Source: Owenia fusiformis | Taxonomy: Eukaryota; Annelida; Polychaeta; Sabellida; Oweniidae | Length of the DNA: 64,000 nucleotides | NCBI GenBank assembly: GCA_903813345.2 | Contig: CAIIXF020000005.1 | Span: 28,711,375 to 28,775,374 of the forward strand | Direction of reading: 5' to 3' | Shown here: positions 1 to 13,100 of the stretch, one piece after another | How the letters are laid out: every line of letters starts with the position of its first letter | Position numbering within the stretch: position 1 is the first letter of the stretch | The notes under the pieces: model-generated | Databases searched by the model: none | What the model was told of the DNA's origin: nothing | What the model saw: the letters and a program-made list of their open reading frames with translations, nothing else | Translations under genes and position numbers: made by a program

Positions 1-2863
1 CTTCAATGGTCTCCTTTTTTTCCGGTCACCCTGTAGGTGTGGCAATCACCGGACACACAAACGGAGAGACGAGAGGACATCGACTCGAGGCGAACGGACG
101 GCTTCTCTATTTCAAGAATAACCTCTTTTGGTGGAATAATTGATTTTATAATACACGTTTCTAGAAAGAAATGTTGCTAACATTTTTATATCATACGTTT
201 ATCCAGTTATTTCAAAACAGTATGTCTATGTTAAGTATGCAAAAACAACTGAACAAAGATAGTAATGAAAATGAATTTAGAAAACACAAAATGTGTTTAT
301 GTCACGCAGTGCCCTTTCCAATACTTCGATTTTGGTTCTTGTCCATCTCCGACTTCAAAGGTGGTTATAACACACCTTCTATGTTCAAGGAGAAGTTGAA
401 GCAACTGCTTACTGAAACCTTGCGAATCACGGTGCTTCTTCATCAACCTATGTACTAGGGAAGAAAACTTTGATCATGTCGAGAAGCATAACAACAAGTC
501 CAAGTAAATTAACTAACTGCCAACTAAATCCTCTACATATCTGGTTAGTCTAAGGCACAGTCACAAGAATTATTTCACAAGTACTATTATTTGAGTATCA
601 GGCAATTGAGTGTATTTTGGAACTTCGCGTAAGACTGCAGAGATGTTCATGTTAATGTTGATGCGTTCAGAACAACTGGCCGTGGCATTTTGGAAGCATC
701 ATGCATATGCAATCCCTTTAATAACTATTGATAGGATGTAGGTTATGTGGTATTTGTACATACCAGTCGATTGCGAATGATAAATTGAAATATAAAGTCA
801 TTATGGAACTTTTAAATTGTTCCCCCACCCGAGTGAATTTTTCCAATGAATATCAAATGTTCTCATCATGAACTTGATGGTACGGACGTTTGTATTCTTG
901 AAGGGAGTACAGGTGTATGTAATCCGCCTTATTTGCTTTCCCGGGGTTTCTCTAATTGCATGATGGAAAGAACATCGGTGCACATTTTTGAATTTAAGCT
1001 TTTGAACAAGAAACAAAGCAGTAGCCGACTTTGTCCAATGCAGGTAAGACAATGGGTCAAGACAGAAACCACAGAGTCAATGATTCGAGCAGGAGCTACT
1101 GTGAAATAAAAACCTAATCATATTGTTTCAAAATAGCTGCATCTAATTGTCCATAATTGTCCAAACAATCCATTTTAGAATTTTTAAAAGGCCAAATTAT
1201 TGGAAAATATTGAAAAAGATCCTGTTCTGGTAGAAGTAATGTGTGTCAATGTGTAAGGAGTATTTTCACAACTACCACTGTTACTCGCGCGTATATTGAA
1301 AACAAAAGGCAATGAAAGAAATACAGAATATCAGATCATTTTGAGTGATACCATATATATTGATAAGTTCGGATATTATTATCAAATATCAACACAAATG
1401 GGTCTACAAAAATGGTATCAGCTGAAATGATCTGGTATTTGGTTTATCCCATGGTTACAATAAAAAAAAAAGTTAATCACACGGTAATGCGTGCCGATAA
1501 ACGATAGGCCTATCAACCACATACAGAATGAGATTGATAAACGATTTTCTGAAAAATATCACACGGATTTCAATAATATCAGAAATATCAATAGTTGTTA
1601 TTGAACAGACAACCTATTAATCGTGGGGTAAAACATGATATTATATGTAAGTTAATATATTTGTTTTAAGGCATTTCCGGGTTTGGTTAACGCCTTTGAT
1701 TAATTAATGAATTCAACAATCCATCTAAGTTTTTATCTTTCAAGACATATTCATTTCAATAACCGAATCTAATAGCCAACCTAATATAATAGGATACACC
1801 TATAGTACGACTTGTTCAGTCAAAACGTTTTAACAAAATAATTGTTTTAAGAACATGTTTAAATGTAATGTTTTTCACTTACCTTCCTTAGTCTTTCCAG
1901 TGGCAGCCTAACCTATGCTATGTATGTCTATGTAGTGCCTGATGCCGAGTGCAACACTGGTACGCAGAAAACACAGTAAACAGCCCCTTTATAAATATAT
2001 CACAGAGTCTGATTTCCCTACCAGATATCCTTTAAATCACAAAAGAAAAGTTACAAAATTCAACAATCAGGTACACAAAATGTTCATAGAATGGGGATAA
2101 CAAATAAGTGTTCCAAAATAAAGAGATAAAATGAAGATTTTCTTAAAACCATGGTCATGGACTGCAAGAGAGAAGCAAGTTCAAAATTAGAGAGCAAGGC
2201 AAGATTCAGAAGGGCATGCAAGTGTTGGTTGGAACAACAAAACTATATCTACAAATAGCCTAGATGCAGATACCAAAGTTATCATTTAAAGATGCAGTCA
2301 TGCCTTGGAAATGAACTCAATGAGTTAGCAATGCCAGGCGAACCCATGATCTGACCCCGGGGATCTGACTCGCCCACGACTACAACAGTACAACATACGA
2401 TTGACATCTTCGTAACAATTCTTCCAAATGATACAGTTACATTTATATTACAAAAACTCCTTCTGCAACAACAAAAAGGGAAAAAACAAAATCAACATTC
2501 TCGGTAGGCCTATATTGCAGAGTCATCTGTTATTCTCTATATCTCAGTAAACCTTTGGTAACTATCTCTTTATCTCATTTATGGCCCACATACAGACATA
2601 TCTGTCAGTTTATTACTTTCTGCTTATTTCCCAAATCTAGAAGGTTGCTGATACTGATAGTATTTCCTGAAGTCCAGATTTATTCTATAAACGTCCTCTT
2701 TATCAAGACTAAAGTGTATATCGTACGTTGTGTAGAACATTGTATTAACCTGATATTTCATCATTTTATTTTTTATTTTACACAAAAAACATTATTTTTA
2801 GCATGCACTGTTTATACTTTCAAGAAACAAGTGTCAAGTACTTTAGGATTAGAGTACAGGCAG
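1..2863. other. No recognised gene
   Basis: After TCACCCTGTAG a GTG-starting frame stays open to about 178 and could be a terminal exon of an upstream plus-strand gene, but I do not recognise it. A frame at 846-1109 ends on a stop overlapping AATAAA at 1105; this may be a 3' untranslated region. Nothing else is supported. Confidence 0.35.
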
Positions 2864-3260
2864 ACAGGGTGTCCCAAAACTGTACCCAAATGAAACAGAA
2901 ATAACTCTGTTTTATCTTAACTTTTCACTTGATGTTTAGAGAATTCATTTTCCAATTAGTATTCAAAAATTCATAAAATTTGGAAATTACATGTACTGAG
3001 AAATTTGACATTTTCGAAAAATGACCTCCATCACGATCGATGCAGACCTATGAATGTAATTCCAAATATGGAAAAATGGGTGGTGGAGCTAAAACAAGCT
3101 TTTGTCTAAAACTAAATAGAGTTTTTTACTGAAACTCTCAAATTTCTTCAATAATTAAAATGTCTGTCACGGATGACCAAATGTCAAGATTATTCCGTGA
3201 TTATTTCTCAGAGTTATTCCGCCATGTTTTTATCGGTGCAATTTTTCTCGGACACCCTGT
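2864..3260. mobile_element. MITE with ACAGGGTGTCC termini
   Basis: Left ACAGGGTGTCCCAAAA, right GGACACCCTGT. The terminal sequence is of the kind found in mariner-like elements. No transposase frame remains. Confidence 0.6.
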
Positions 3261-3975
3261 ATGTTTATGTACACCGTTCAAACATTTTCTGTATCACTTT
3301 TAATTTACAGCTCATTCACCACTGATTGCACCACATAAAAATTCTCTGAATGTTTTGAAAAGTACTTACCCTAGAAGACGTCCATCTTCAATTTTAAGGA
3401 ATTAGGACATTTCGGTGTCTTAAATCTTCAGAAACTTCATATTTTAAAAATCTTAATTGATGCTTAGAGATATTCATGTGTAATTTACTAATTTATATTG
3501 AAAAGCACTCTTAACATTTATTTTTGCTTTTTTATTAACTAATAGATCAATAGCCAACAAATAATACATTTTTACTATACATTTACCAAATTAACCATTA
3601 CATCTATTCTGATAATGATATCTACAACTAGTACTCATTATTCAATATAAGTCTCCAATTTTGACTAATCAAATTAATATCAGCACAATATAATGTTTCT
3701 CATTTATATCAGGAATATTTTAATATTTCAATGTTTCAAAAAATTGAAAGGTGAAGTGTCAGTTTGTTACTATAAACTATCCATAATATTTTGAGATTAT
3801 ATTGAACATGTTTTTGATGGGAATAAATGTCCAGTGTTAGAAGGTGTTCACTACAGACTCTGAGGGTAATTTATACAGAAGTTAGTAGAGTATGTGCTGA
3901 GGAAGGCTGTCATATGATGAGACAGGTGTTCACTAGACAGAGGTGTTCACTAAGACAGGTTTTACTGTATAGCTC

Positions 3976-4640
3976 TAGTGATCTCCCAGCATTAAAGCAA
4001 GTGGGCGCAACACCCACATGAGGTTTTGAAAACAGGTTTGCACCCACCTGAAAAATCCATTTGCACCCACTTGAAAATTAGAAAAATTGGACATTTTGAC
4101 TAATTTTGGTCTGAATTGTGAAAAGGAGAATTTTGCACCCACTTGAGAAATAATCCTGCAGAGGACACTGAGCAAGTACAACTGTAGTATCAATGTTTGT
4201 GACATGTGAATATTGTATCCATGTTTGTTCCACAAGATTAATCAATAAATCGTTTGTTTATAAATTATCCATACTTGGGGACTTATTTGTGTGATTTACA
4301 TTTCTGTTGTCGTGAGAAGGTCTTGGTGATCTCTATGACTTGAGAGTCTGTAGTGTTGTGTCCAAGACTGCGTTTATCTGAACAGCGTGTTCTTGTAGGC
4401 ATACTGTATTCCTGAAATGTTATAATTACATTGGAATCACTAAATTGAAAAAATAACATGACTGCAGTGATCTCACCAGGATTTTTCCTCAGGTAGGTGC
4501 AAAATTCATGTTTCACAATTCAGACCAAAATTTGTCAAAATATGCCAATTTTTCATGATTTTTCTAATTTTCAAGTGGGTGCAAATGGATTTTCAGGTGG
4601 GTGCTGCGCCCACTTGCTTTAAAGCTGGGGAGATCACTGG
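3976..4640. repeat. Inverted repeat around last exon of IHO1-like gene
   Basis: Left arm 3976-4146 (TAGTGATCTCCCAGC, GCACCCACTTGAAAATTAGA) and right arm about 4488-4640 (TTTCAAGTGGGTGCAAATGG, GGGGAGATCACT) are inverted copies about 155-170 bp long. The terminal coding exon (4283-4411) lies in the loop. Confidence 0.7.
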
Positions 4641-7191
4641 ACTCTGGACTGTATCATCAACATGATTGTTCAAACCACTTAGTAGTGTTACATGATACAT
4701 GTGATGATACATGAATCATGATGATTGAAAAATTCTTCCCATATGACATCTAGAATTCAAAATTGCTGCCAAAAGGTTAATGAGCTCTGGAACTTGATAC
4801 CATCTAACATCAATAAAAAAAAGTAAATCTGATAATTAGTTCTCCTGGAATTGTGATGACAAAGAAATTCAAAAACTTTTCAAAATCAAACATTTTCAAA
4901 AGATATTTTTAAATTTTTGCTGCCCAAAGGACGATTCTCGGTTTGGAGAACGAAGTTCATCAATCTAAATGAGCATTATCCCTGCTTCGGACAAATTTGA
5001 TTTTTTTTACATAATATAGATTTGAATGTCCTCTTTTGAATAGTCATTATTTAATTTGGGTAATATTTCTAGATTTTTCTCAAAAAAATATTAGCGCAGT
5101 ACACTGATGAACTTCTTTCCCAAAATCGAGACTTGTATTTTATTAAAATCGGTCTAATTGAGCGTTATCCCTGCTCCAGACCAATTTGATATTTTTACAT
5201 CTTGTAGATTTAAATGTCCTCTTTTGAATATTCATAGTTTAATTTGGGTAATATTTCTATATTTTTCATGAAAAAATATTAGCCCAGGAGACTGTTCTCC
5301 AAACCGAGAATCGTCCTTTAATGAGCTCTACATATCTGTTGTAGTGTAGCCCATCATTTGTTTTCCTGGAATCCCATTGACAAAAAAGTGCCCCATCCAA
5401 AATCACAATACCATACCACAACATCATCAGGACAACCATATTGCACCAGAAGTGTGATGATGAAAATACCTTACCCATTTTCTGACCTGGACATCCTCTT
5501 GGAATTCTCCCTGACTCATCTGTTGTGGACTCAACAGATCTGAAGTAACATGAGCCATGTATTAAATGAGGCGAAACAATGGAAAAGTAAGGTGTATAAA
5601 ATCTAATTAATTTAAAAAACTATTTCGAAAAATAACTGAAAACAAAGGATAACAAAAGTGACAAATTTAGGATCTGCAAGACATTGGAGAATCAGCTATT
5701 TATTTATTCTCTCATTCGCATACAACAGAACTTAGGTATCCAAATGTTATTGCTTCGGTCAGTCAGGCTAATATTTCAGGTAGATAATGATAGAAAGTGA
5801 TAAATGTGTACATAATTGTAGTGCCTGGGTCACATTTGCTCAGATTCATAGGCGGATATTCAGTTTTGAACAAAATACTCAATCGGCCATGCTGCGGCTG
5901 ATGAATTGGAGCCAATGTGACTCAGGCATAAGCTAAGGCAACATACCATGCTGAGTTGGATTATTCCAGAAATCCAATCCATCACATTTAGGAGTTGACT
6001 TCTCTTTCTTGATCATGCGTTTGATAAAGACCTCTTTGACAGAGAGACATGGTGAACTATCTTTGCTCTCACTAGACTCCTGTCAAAATAAAGTATAACT
6101 AAAATAATATAATATCAGAGGGGTATATCAATGCTGTCCTTCTGAAACCCATTGCAGGTGAGGAATGTAATACCTTTGGATTTATTCATATACTATGGAT
6201 TCAAGGAAAAACACACAAATGTAATCAAATTCAATATTCAGTTACAACAAACTAAATAGTTAGTGTAACTGGTATGAGATGAGTGACTTATTCTCAGGCA
6301 TTATCCTATATGTGTAATAATTCAACTCACCGCCCCTTGTAGTTCTTCATCTTCAGAGCTAAAGCTTACTTGAGATGGGCTCCTCAGATCAAGGCAGGAG
6401 TATGTTTTTCTTACTGGTCTACAATAAACAACATCAATTTTTGTACAAACATCAGATAAAACAATTGTTTAGTTACATTGGCCTCTATGTCTATTGTTGA
6501 TTTCACATTGACAATAGATTCCATATTGATTACTGACATCAATTCACATCTATATTTATAACTCCAACAAAGATTTATTTATCTTGATATTGACTTACTG
6601 TACTCCCGGTTAATTTCGCAAGTTTTAATCTCGCAAATTTTGAGAAAACACGATTTTGTGGCTATTAAATTTCGCAAATTTCACTAAGTACACCTACTAC
6701 TATGTCATCTTGGACAACGACACAGTGCACCTTAACCTCTATTACATTGTTATTTTTTGTTTATTTGATCTAATAAGCCACTGTAACAGACATTGTTACT
6801 TAGTATCCCATTTATCGCCTAAAAACACTTGATTAATATTTTACAAAACATAAAATGCAATGAGTCCCAGATAATAAAAAATACCAGGGGATCTAATTGA
6901 CAATTTCACAAAGATTAGTTTTCGCAATTTTACCACAATCGCGAAAAGCGCGAAACTAAATCGCACATGAAAAATAATGTGAGTACAGTATGTCACTTGC
7001 CAATTGATGGATTGTAGACAAGCATACCAATGTCAGAAAGACCTTACAAGAACCAAAACCAAAGAGGGGTCGTAGTCTCCTGACTCATACCTTGCCATTG
7101 CGATATCTCTAGTGCTCAACTCCCCAGCCTCTAGTTCAGCTGAAGGTGTGGCACTTCTCCTGGCTAGCTGCATACATCTTGTCCTAGTATG
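4283..7191 (-). CDS. IHO1-like gene, exons 11-15 (C-terminus)
   Basis: Exons 7091-7191, 6331-6418, 5947-6079, 5475-5539 and 4283-4411 encode the last 171 residues. There is an acidic serine cluster (VSFSSEDEELQGAESSESKD, spanning the exon 12-13 junction), then LDFWNNPTQHD and a basic tail ending KCKSHK before TAA at 4283-4285. In IHO1 the extreme C-terminus binds HORMAD1, so this tail is the place to look for a HORMA closure motif. MITEs lie in the introns at 4926-5319, 5822-5928 and 6591-6995. The last exon sits between the two arms of an inverted repeat. No clear AATAAA is seen close to the stop. Confidence 0.72.
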
Positions 7192-10100
7192 CTGCAACAC
7201 ATATCGTAACACGTGTACTTATCAAAAGCTCAAATTAATAAAATATTCTCTGATCTCTAAAACTACCAATAGCCCTAGGAATAGTTTAAACACAGAATGT
7301 GATTAAAATTATGGCTCAATATTACCCGCCTCCACATTTTTAAAACTACCATCAAATGTCATGAAAGCTACATTTGAGATTAGCCTAAATATAAATTATA
7401 ATTTTATTACCAGCATCAAAAAACGTAAAATTAGGTTAGTGTGGTTTATTTTTTATTTTCATTTAAATGAACATTGCTGCCTGTTAAAACCATTGAGTCA
7501 ATAGAGCAAGCCATGATAGTTAAGGCAAAGATAATCACAAACTACAAAGAACAATTTAACTCGTGAAGTTTACACTTAATTTTTTCACTTTTCAATACCT
7601 GATCATCATCAAATTCATAGACATCTCTGCTTCTTGGTGAATTTTCTTGTGATTGCTGCCATTCATTGACCCATGTTGGATTCCTTGATCTGGATCCCTC
7701 CCTTGGATCCATAGATGCAGAACGCTCCCTTAGATTCCTAGATGCCAGTCCCTCTCTGATAGATGCTTTACCTGATGGTGATACTGTCTGGTTATAACAA
7801 GCATCATGTTTAGTTAGGGTTCTATTAGATGCTGGTTGACATTGCTTCTTGGATGTTGATTGTTTCCTTGACCTACCACTGACTAAGGATTCTGATTTGT
7901 GTGTTTCAGGTAAGGATTTTGAACTCCTTAGTTTTTGCTGAGATTGACTAGATTGGGTTGGAGCTGGTGGACTGAATCTTTTCTTAGATCGAGGTACTTG
8001 TTCATGAACTTTCGGTGTTACTGGCTTGGTTCTAGATCTACTTGTCTCAATGGGTTGTTCTACCATTTTGGATTTTTCAGCTTCTTTGCTACGAGACCTC
8101 AATCTGGATGCTAGGTTTTCCTGCTTTGCTACTCTACCAGATTTACGTTTCTTTCGTGGACCTGGTTTCTGTTTTGTCCTCTTTGAAGCTCTACTTTGGG
8201 TGCTTCTTTGGGAATGTAAAACTTCATCTTGAAATTGATCAACTTGTTCAAATGAATGGTCAATCTGCTCAGGAGATTGATCAATCTGCTGTGCGGGTTG
8301 AGCATTGTTGGCTTGCATCCCATGAGGTATAGACTCATTGTCAATGGTTTCATGTATCTGTGGATGGACAGTTGCTACAGGGGAAGGGTTACTTCTACTA
8401 AACAGGTCCTTAGATGACCATTTTTGTCCAGTCAATGGTGATACAAACGCTGAATTCGGAGGTCTTGTTTTTAAGCGATAATCATGGAAAGGTTTTGGTT
8501 TGTTTAATGGCTTCGGTACTTCTTGATATCCATATTCGGTGTAGTTGGGCATTGACAGAGCATGATTTTCATCATTTTCCAACCCATTTGTTGCTCCTGA
8601 TCCTAACCCGGAATCCATTTTGAAGAAATCCATGTCCATTGACCAGGGTACTGTTTGCTCTGTATCAGGATTCATTTGTTGCATTCTTTGGTTCTCCCTT
8701 TCTTCATAGATTCTCTTTGCTTTATCTTGCTCTCTCAGGAGTCTCTCTACCTCCTCTTGATGTCTTTGTCTCAGTTTCTCAACTTCAGGATTCACATGTT
8801 CATCAGGTTCAGTCTGAAAAACATCATCCTCATTGTGATCAGATTTATGAAAGTTGGAGGCTGAGCCTGTAGCTCCTTCTCTTCCCATTTTTTGTCATTC
8901 TAGTAGTAATGTATGCATGATATTTTAAGAATAGTAATTCACACTGTTTTAGAATAATTAATGGATGCATTTTGGAACACATGAATTTTAAGAAACTCTT
9001 GGAACTGTAAAAGAACCATAAATGCATGTTTACTGTACAAATATCTGTAATGTGGGCATACTTACGGCATGTTTACTGATAGGAACTACAGCTTGAGATT
9101 GACTACTGCAATTATGTTCACTTGCAGTTAATGACTTCATCTAAAAAAAATTTCAAATATTTGTTGGCGTGACAGACTGTCAGTAATTTAAGAATTTTAG
9201 GAAGAAGTGAATACATCCTATTCATTTTTACCAAAAAAGTAAGACATTAAAAAAATAAGAGAGAATTAATCAAATATTTTTATAAATTTTGAAAAAATAT
9301 TTTTATATGAAAAGTTAGATTGCATAATTGGGATAACATGATGATTGATGACTTTTACTCAACCTTTCTTGTGGTATTGCAAAAATAATGTTTTACAATT
9401 TAGAGGGGAGTATTCAGGCCAATAACTTATTCTTAAACTTTTTTCGAAAAAAATTCCAAAACAATATTTGAATGATAAAAACATACATGTATTGTAGTGA
9501 AATTCTTTATTCCCAATAAACTTTTACCTGAGAGTTTCTAGTTTGTAGAATGAGCCTGTAGTTTTTCTCTAAACCAGTCTCTATGAGCCTTTGCAATTCA
9601 CTGCTATGTCTCTCATGAAGAAGGGACAGCTTGTTTTGAAACTGATTCAGTTCTTCACGAATCTTCTGTTGAGACATAGTGTGCTTATAGTCTAGTTCTT
9701 TGCTGAATCTGTAAGAAAAAGTAGCCATTATAATATAATAGTCATACAGTTGCTTTGAGTCTTTGAACTTTCCTGTCATCTTCAACTTTTGGATCACCCA
9801 AAAATTTGGATCTCAGAGATGAGTAAACAACATATTGCATTTTTGACCCCTTAACTTATGTACATGATGTACCTTGCCTGCACCCTTGGGTTGATTGACC
9901 ATCCACAAAAATTTCAAAAATCATGACCTGGACCCTAAAAAGGCCATATCATAAGACCTCTTGATATTACATGGAAATGTGACCTTTAGTAACTGCATAA
10001 ACAGATATGGCATGGTGGAAAAAGCCTGTAGGACAAAGTGGTTCTGTAAGCAGCAGGGATACTTTATCATTTTAACTAAGTTAACAAGACATTATATGCC

Positions 10101-13100
10101 ATTCTACCTTTTATGTTGTGATCTTGTTCTATAATCTATTTATGTAATAAAATGAGACAAGGCGTCAATATGCAAAATGTCACCACCTATCATTTGTTAC
10201 AAACGCCAACCACTAAACACCAACAGCAGAACATCAACCGCTGAATACCATCCACAAAAAAAGTTGGAGACTAAAACAATAGTGGTGCTACGATAAATCG
10301 GCAACTCGAATAATCTCCAAAAGCAGTTCGTTCAGTGAGCTATGGACGAAATGCTACAGTAGGATAATAATAGGGTCAGAGCCTCGTTTCGAAGTTGACA
10401 GTGCTGCAAATTCTATAGCTGGAACCGCTAATAGCAAAATATTTAAATGCATTTCGAAATTTTACTTCCGGGCGTCATTTTATTTGTTATACGCCTTTAG
10501 AGTTGATAAAATAAACAAAAAACATGTTTGAAGGTATGTAACACATTGCACTTTATTTGTATTTTCAATAACATCGATGATTAACATCAAAAAAGTGGTT
10601 GGCAGCGGGTTGGGAGATTCCCTTCAAAACTTTGGAAAAAATCGAATTTATTCGATTAATCGTCGTCAGTTTGGTCCCGATAATCGAGTCCGAAAATTCG
10701 GGCGAGTCCCACCACTATAAAACAATATGTCACCACTTATGGTGGTGACATAAAAAACAGGATCCTCATTTTAGAAAATAAGTCAAACATTTTGAAAAAT
10801 GTATCGAGGTAGTTTTCTGAGAGATGGATTGATAATAGTATCCTATGGGACCATGGTTGGAAGAAACAAGACACACAGTGATAAATATCGCACTTTGAAG
10901 AGCAAACTGGCCACCATGCAATTTACCAAGCATGGCCAAAACCTAATCAGACCTTGGCACTAGTCTGCTCTTGCATCTGTAAACATTTCAAGTTGACAAG
11001 GTTAGCGGTTTTCCTGCAATTTTGATGACAAGAATTTATTTGTAGTCTTGAACTTTGGGAAAATTTAGATAACATTGTTTGTGACCCAATTTGATGACCT
11101 TCGACCTTGAAAATTTTGTAATTAGCTGACCTAAATTTAAATCCAAAATATCAATTTAGAAAATCAAATTTTTGACCTTTTCAAGGCCACTGAAGGTCAA
11201 CGAAAGGTCAAATCTGAAATCTAAGGTCAGATTTGAACTTCTGAGAACTTGTAGATGTTTTTAAAAAAAAAATTTGGCCAATTTGGAGCAAGTTGAAAAA
11301 TTCAAAATGGCCGCCAAATTGAAAAATTCAAAATGGCCACCATGTAATTCAGCCAGCATACCCAAAACCTAATCAGATCTTGGCAATAGTCTGCTCTTGC
11401 ATCTGTAAAAATTTCAAGTTGAACGGATAAGTGGTTTTCCTGGAATTTTGATGACAAGATTTGTTGAAAAATTCAAAATGGCCGCCACATAGTTTACCCA
11501 GCATGCCCTTAACCTAATCAGATCTTGGTACTAGTTTGCTCTTGCATCTGTAAATATTTCAAGTTGAACAGGTAAGCAGTTATCTTGGAAATTTGATGAC
11601 AAGATTTGGTTTATGTTCCGCCCGCCCGCACGCCCAAACGCCCGCCCAACAGCACAAGACGACGACAATATAGCACTTTTTCAAAGTGCGATAAAAAATT
11701 TATTCAATTAAAATGTTGTATCTCAACAATAAAGGGATAAAAATCCACCTCTAGCAATGGAAATTATGGTATTATTGTTACAAATGAAAAAAAAATCAAA
11801 CTGATTTCAAAATATAATAATTACCGTTGGTCCAAGTGCAAAAATGCCTTATGTTGGTTTTGTCCAAGGGCTGACTGCTCTCTACCTATGGTATCTAGTT
11901 TGTCCTGTTGTTCAACCAGAACATCAAGGTGTTTCTCAGAATTCTCCACAACTGACTTTTGGCCTCTTTGAAGTTGCTCAAATATCTCAACATGCTCCTA
12001 AAATAAGAAAACAAGGCACAGACGTGAACAATATCGTACCTAAAACACAGCATTGTGGTCTTGTTGACCAAGAAAGCAAGATGGCCGCAGAAAAGTTAAT
12101 CAGCTCTAGAACTTATCACTGTGTAACATATGTAAAAATTTGAACAGTTTGGCTGGAAACCTGTAGACAAGCCTTGATAGACAAGATTTTAGGACGGAAA
12201 ATCTAAAATGGCAGCTTTAACATTTACCCAGAATGCCCAAAAACTAATCAGTTCTTGACGTTGATATGTAGAAACATCCCTGAAAATTTCAGATGAATCC
12301 CTCAAATGGTTTGGCTGGAAACCTGTAGACAAGTCTTGAAAGTGAAGATTTTAGGACGAAAAATCCAAAATGGCCACCTTAAAATTTACCCAGAATGCCC
12401 AAAAACCAATCAGTTCTTGACGTTGATATGTAGAAACATCCCTGAAAATTTCAGATGAATCCCTCAAATGGTTTGGCTGAAAATCTGTAGACAAGTCTTG
12501 TAAGTGAAGATTTTAGGACAGAAAATCCAAAATGGCCACTCTAAAATTTAACCAGAATGCCCAAAAACTAATCAGTTCTTGACATTGATATGTAGAAACA
12601 TCCCTCAAAATTTCAGATGAATCGCTCAAAAGGTTTGGCTGGAAACCTGTAGACAAGTCTTGAAAGTAAAGATTTTAGGACGGAAAATCCAAAATGGCCA
12701 CTCTAAAATTTAACCAGAATGCCCAAAAACTAATCAGTTCTTGACGTTGATATGTAGAAACATCCCTGAAAATTTCAGATGAATCCCTCAAATGGTTTGG
12801 CTGAAAACCTGTAGACAAGTCTTGAAAGTGAAGATTTTAGGACAGAAAATCCAAAATGGCTACCTTAAAATTTACCCAGAAAGCCCAAAAACTAACCAGT
12901 TCTTGACTTTGATATGTAGAAACATCCCTGAACATTTCAGATGAATCCCTCAAATGGTTTGGCTGGAAACCTGTAGACAAGCTGAAAATTGAGACGCCGC
13001 CCGCCCGACGCCCGTCAAGCTGACTACAATATCGTACCTTTTGTTAGGTACGATAAAAAGAGCTAATAACACAAAAAAGGCATTATTGTAACATGACAAA

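Noticed and set aside
846-1109. 87-codon plus-strand frame ending at AATAAA
   Set aside because: No recognisable motif and an opposing frame of similar length; at most untranslated sequence.
8639-8872. Plus-strand frames opposite the large IHO1-like exon
   Set aside because: Shadows of the minus-strand coding exon.
8814-8888. Met at 8888 as a start codon for the large IHO1-like exon
   Set aside because: Seven upstream exons join in frame to an acceptor at 8814-8815, so the 75 bases between are better read as intron.
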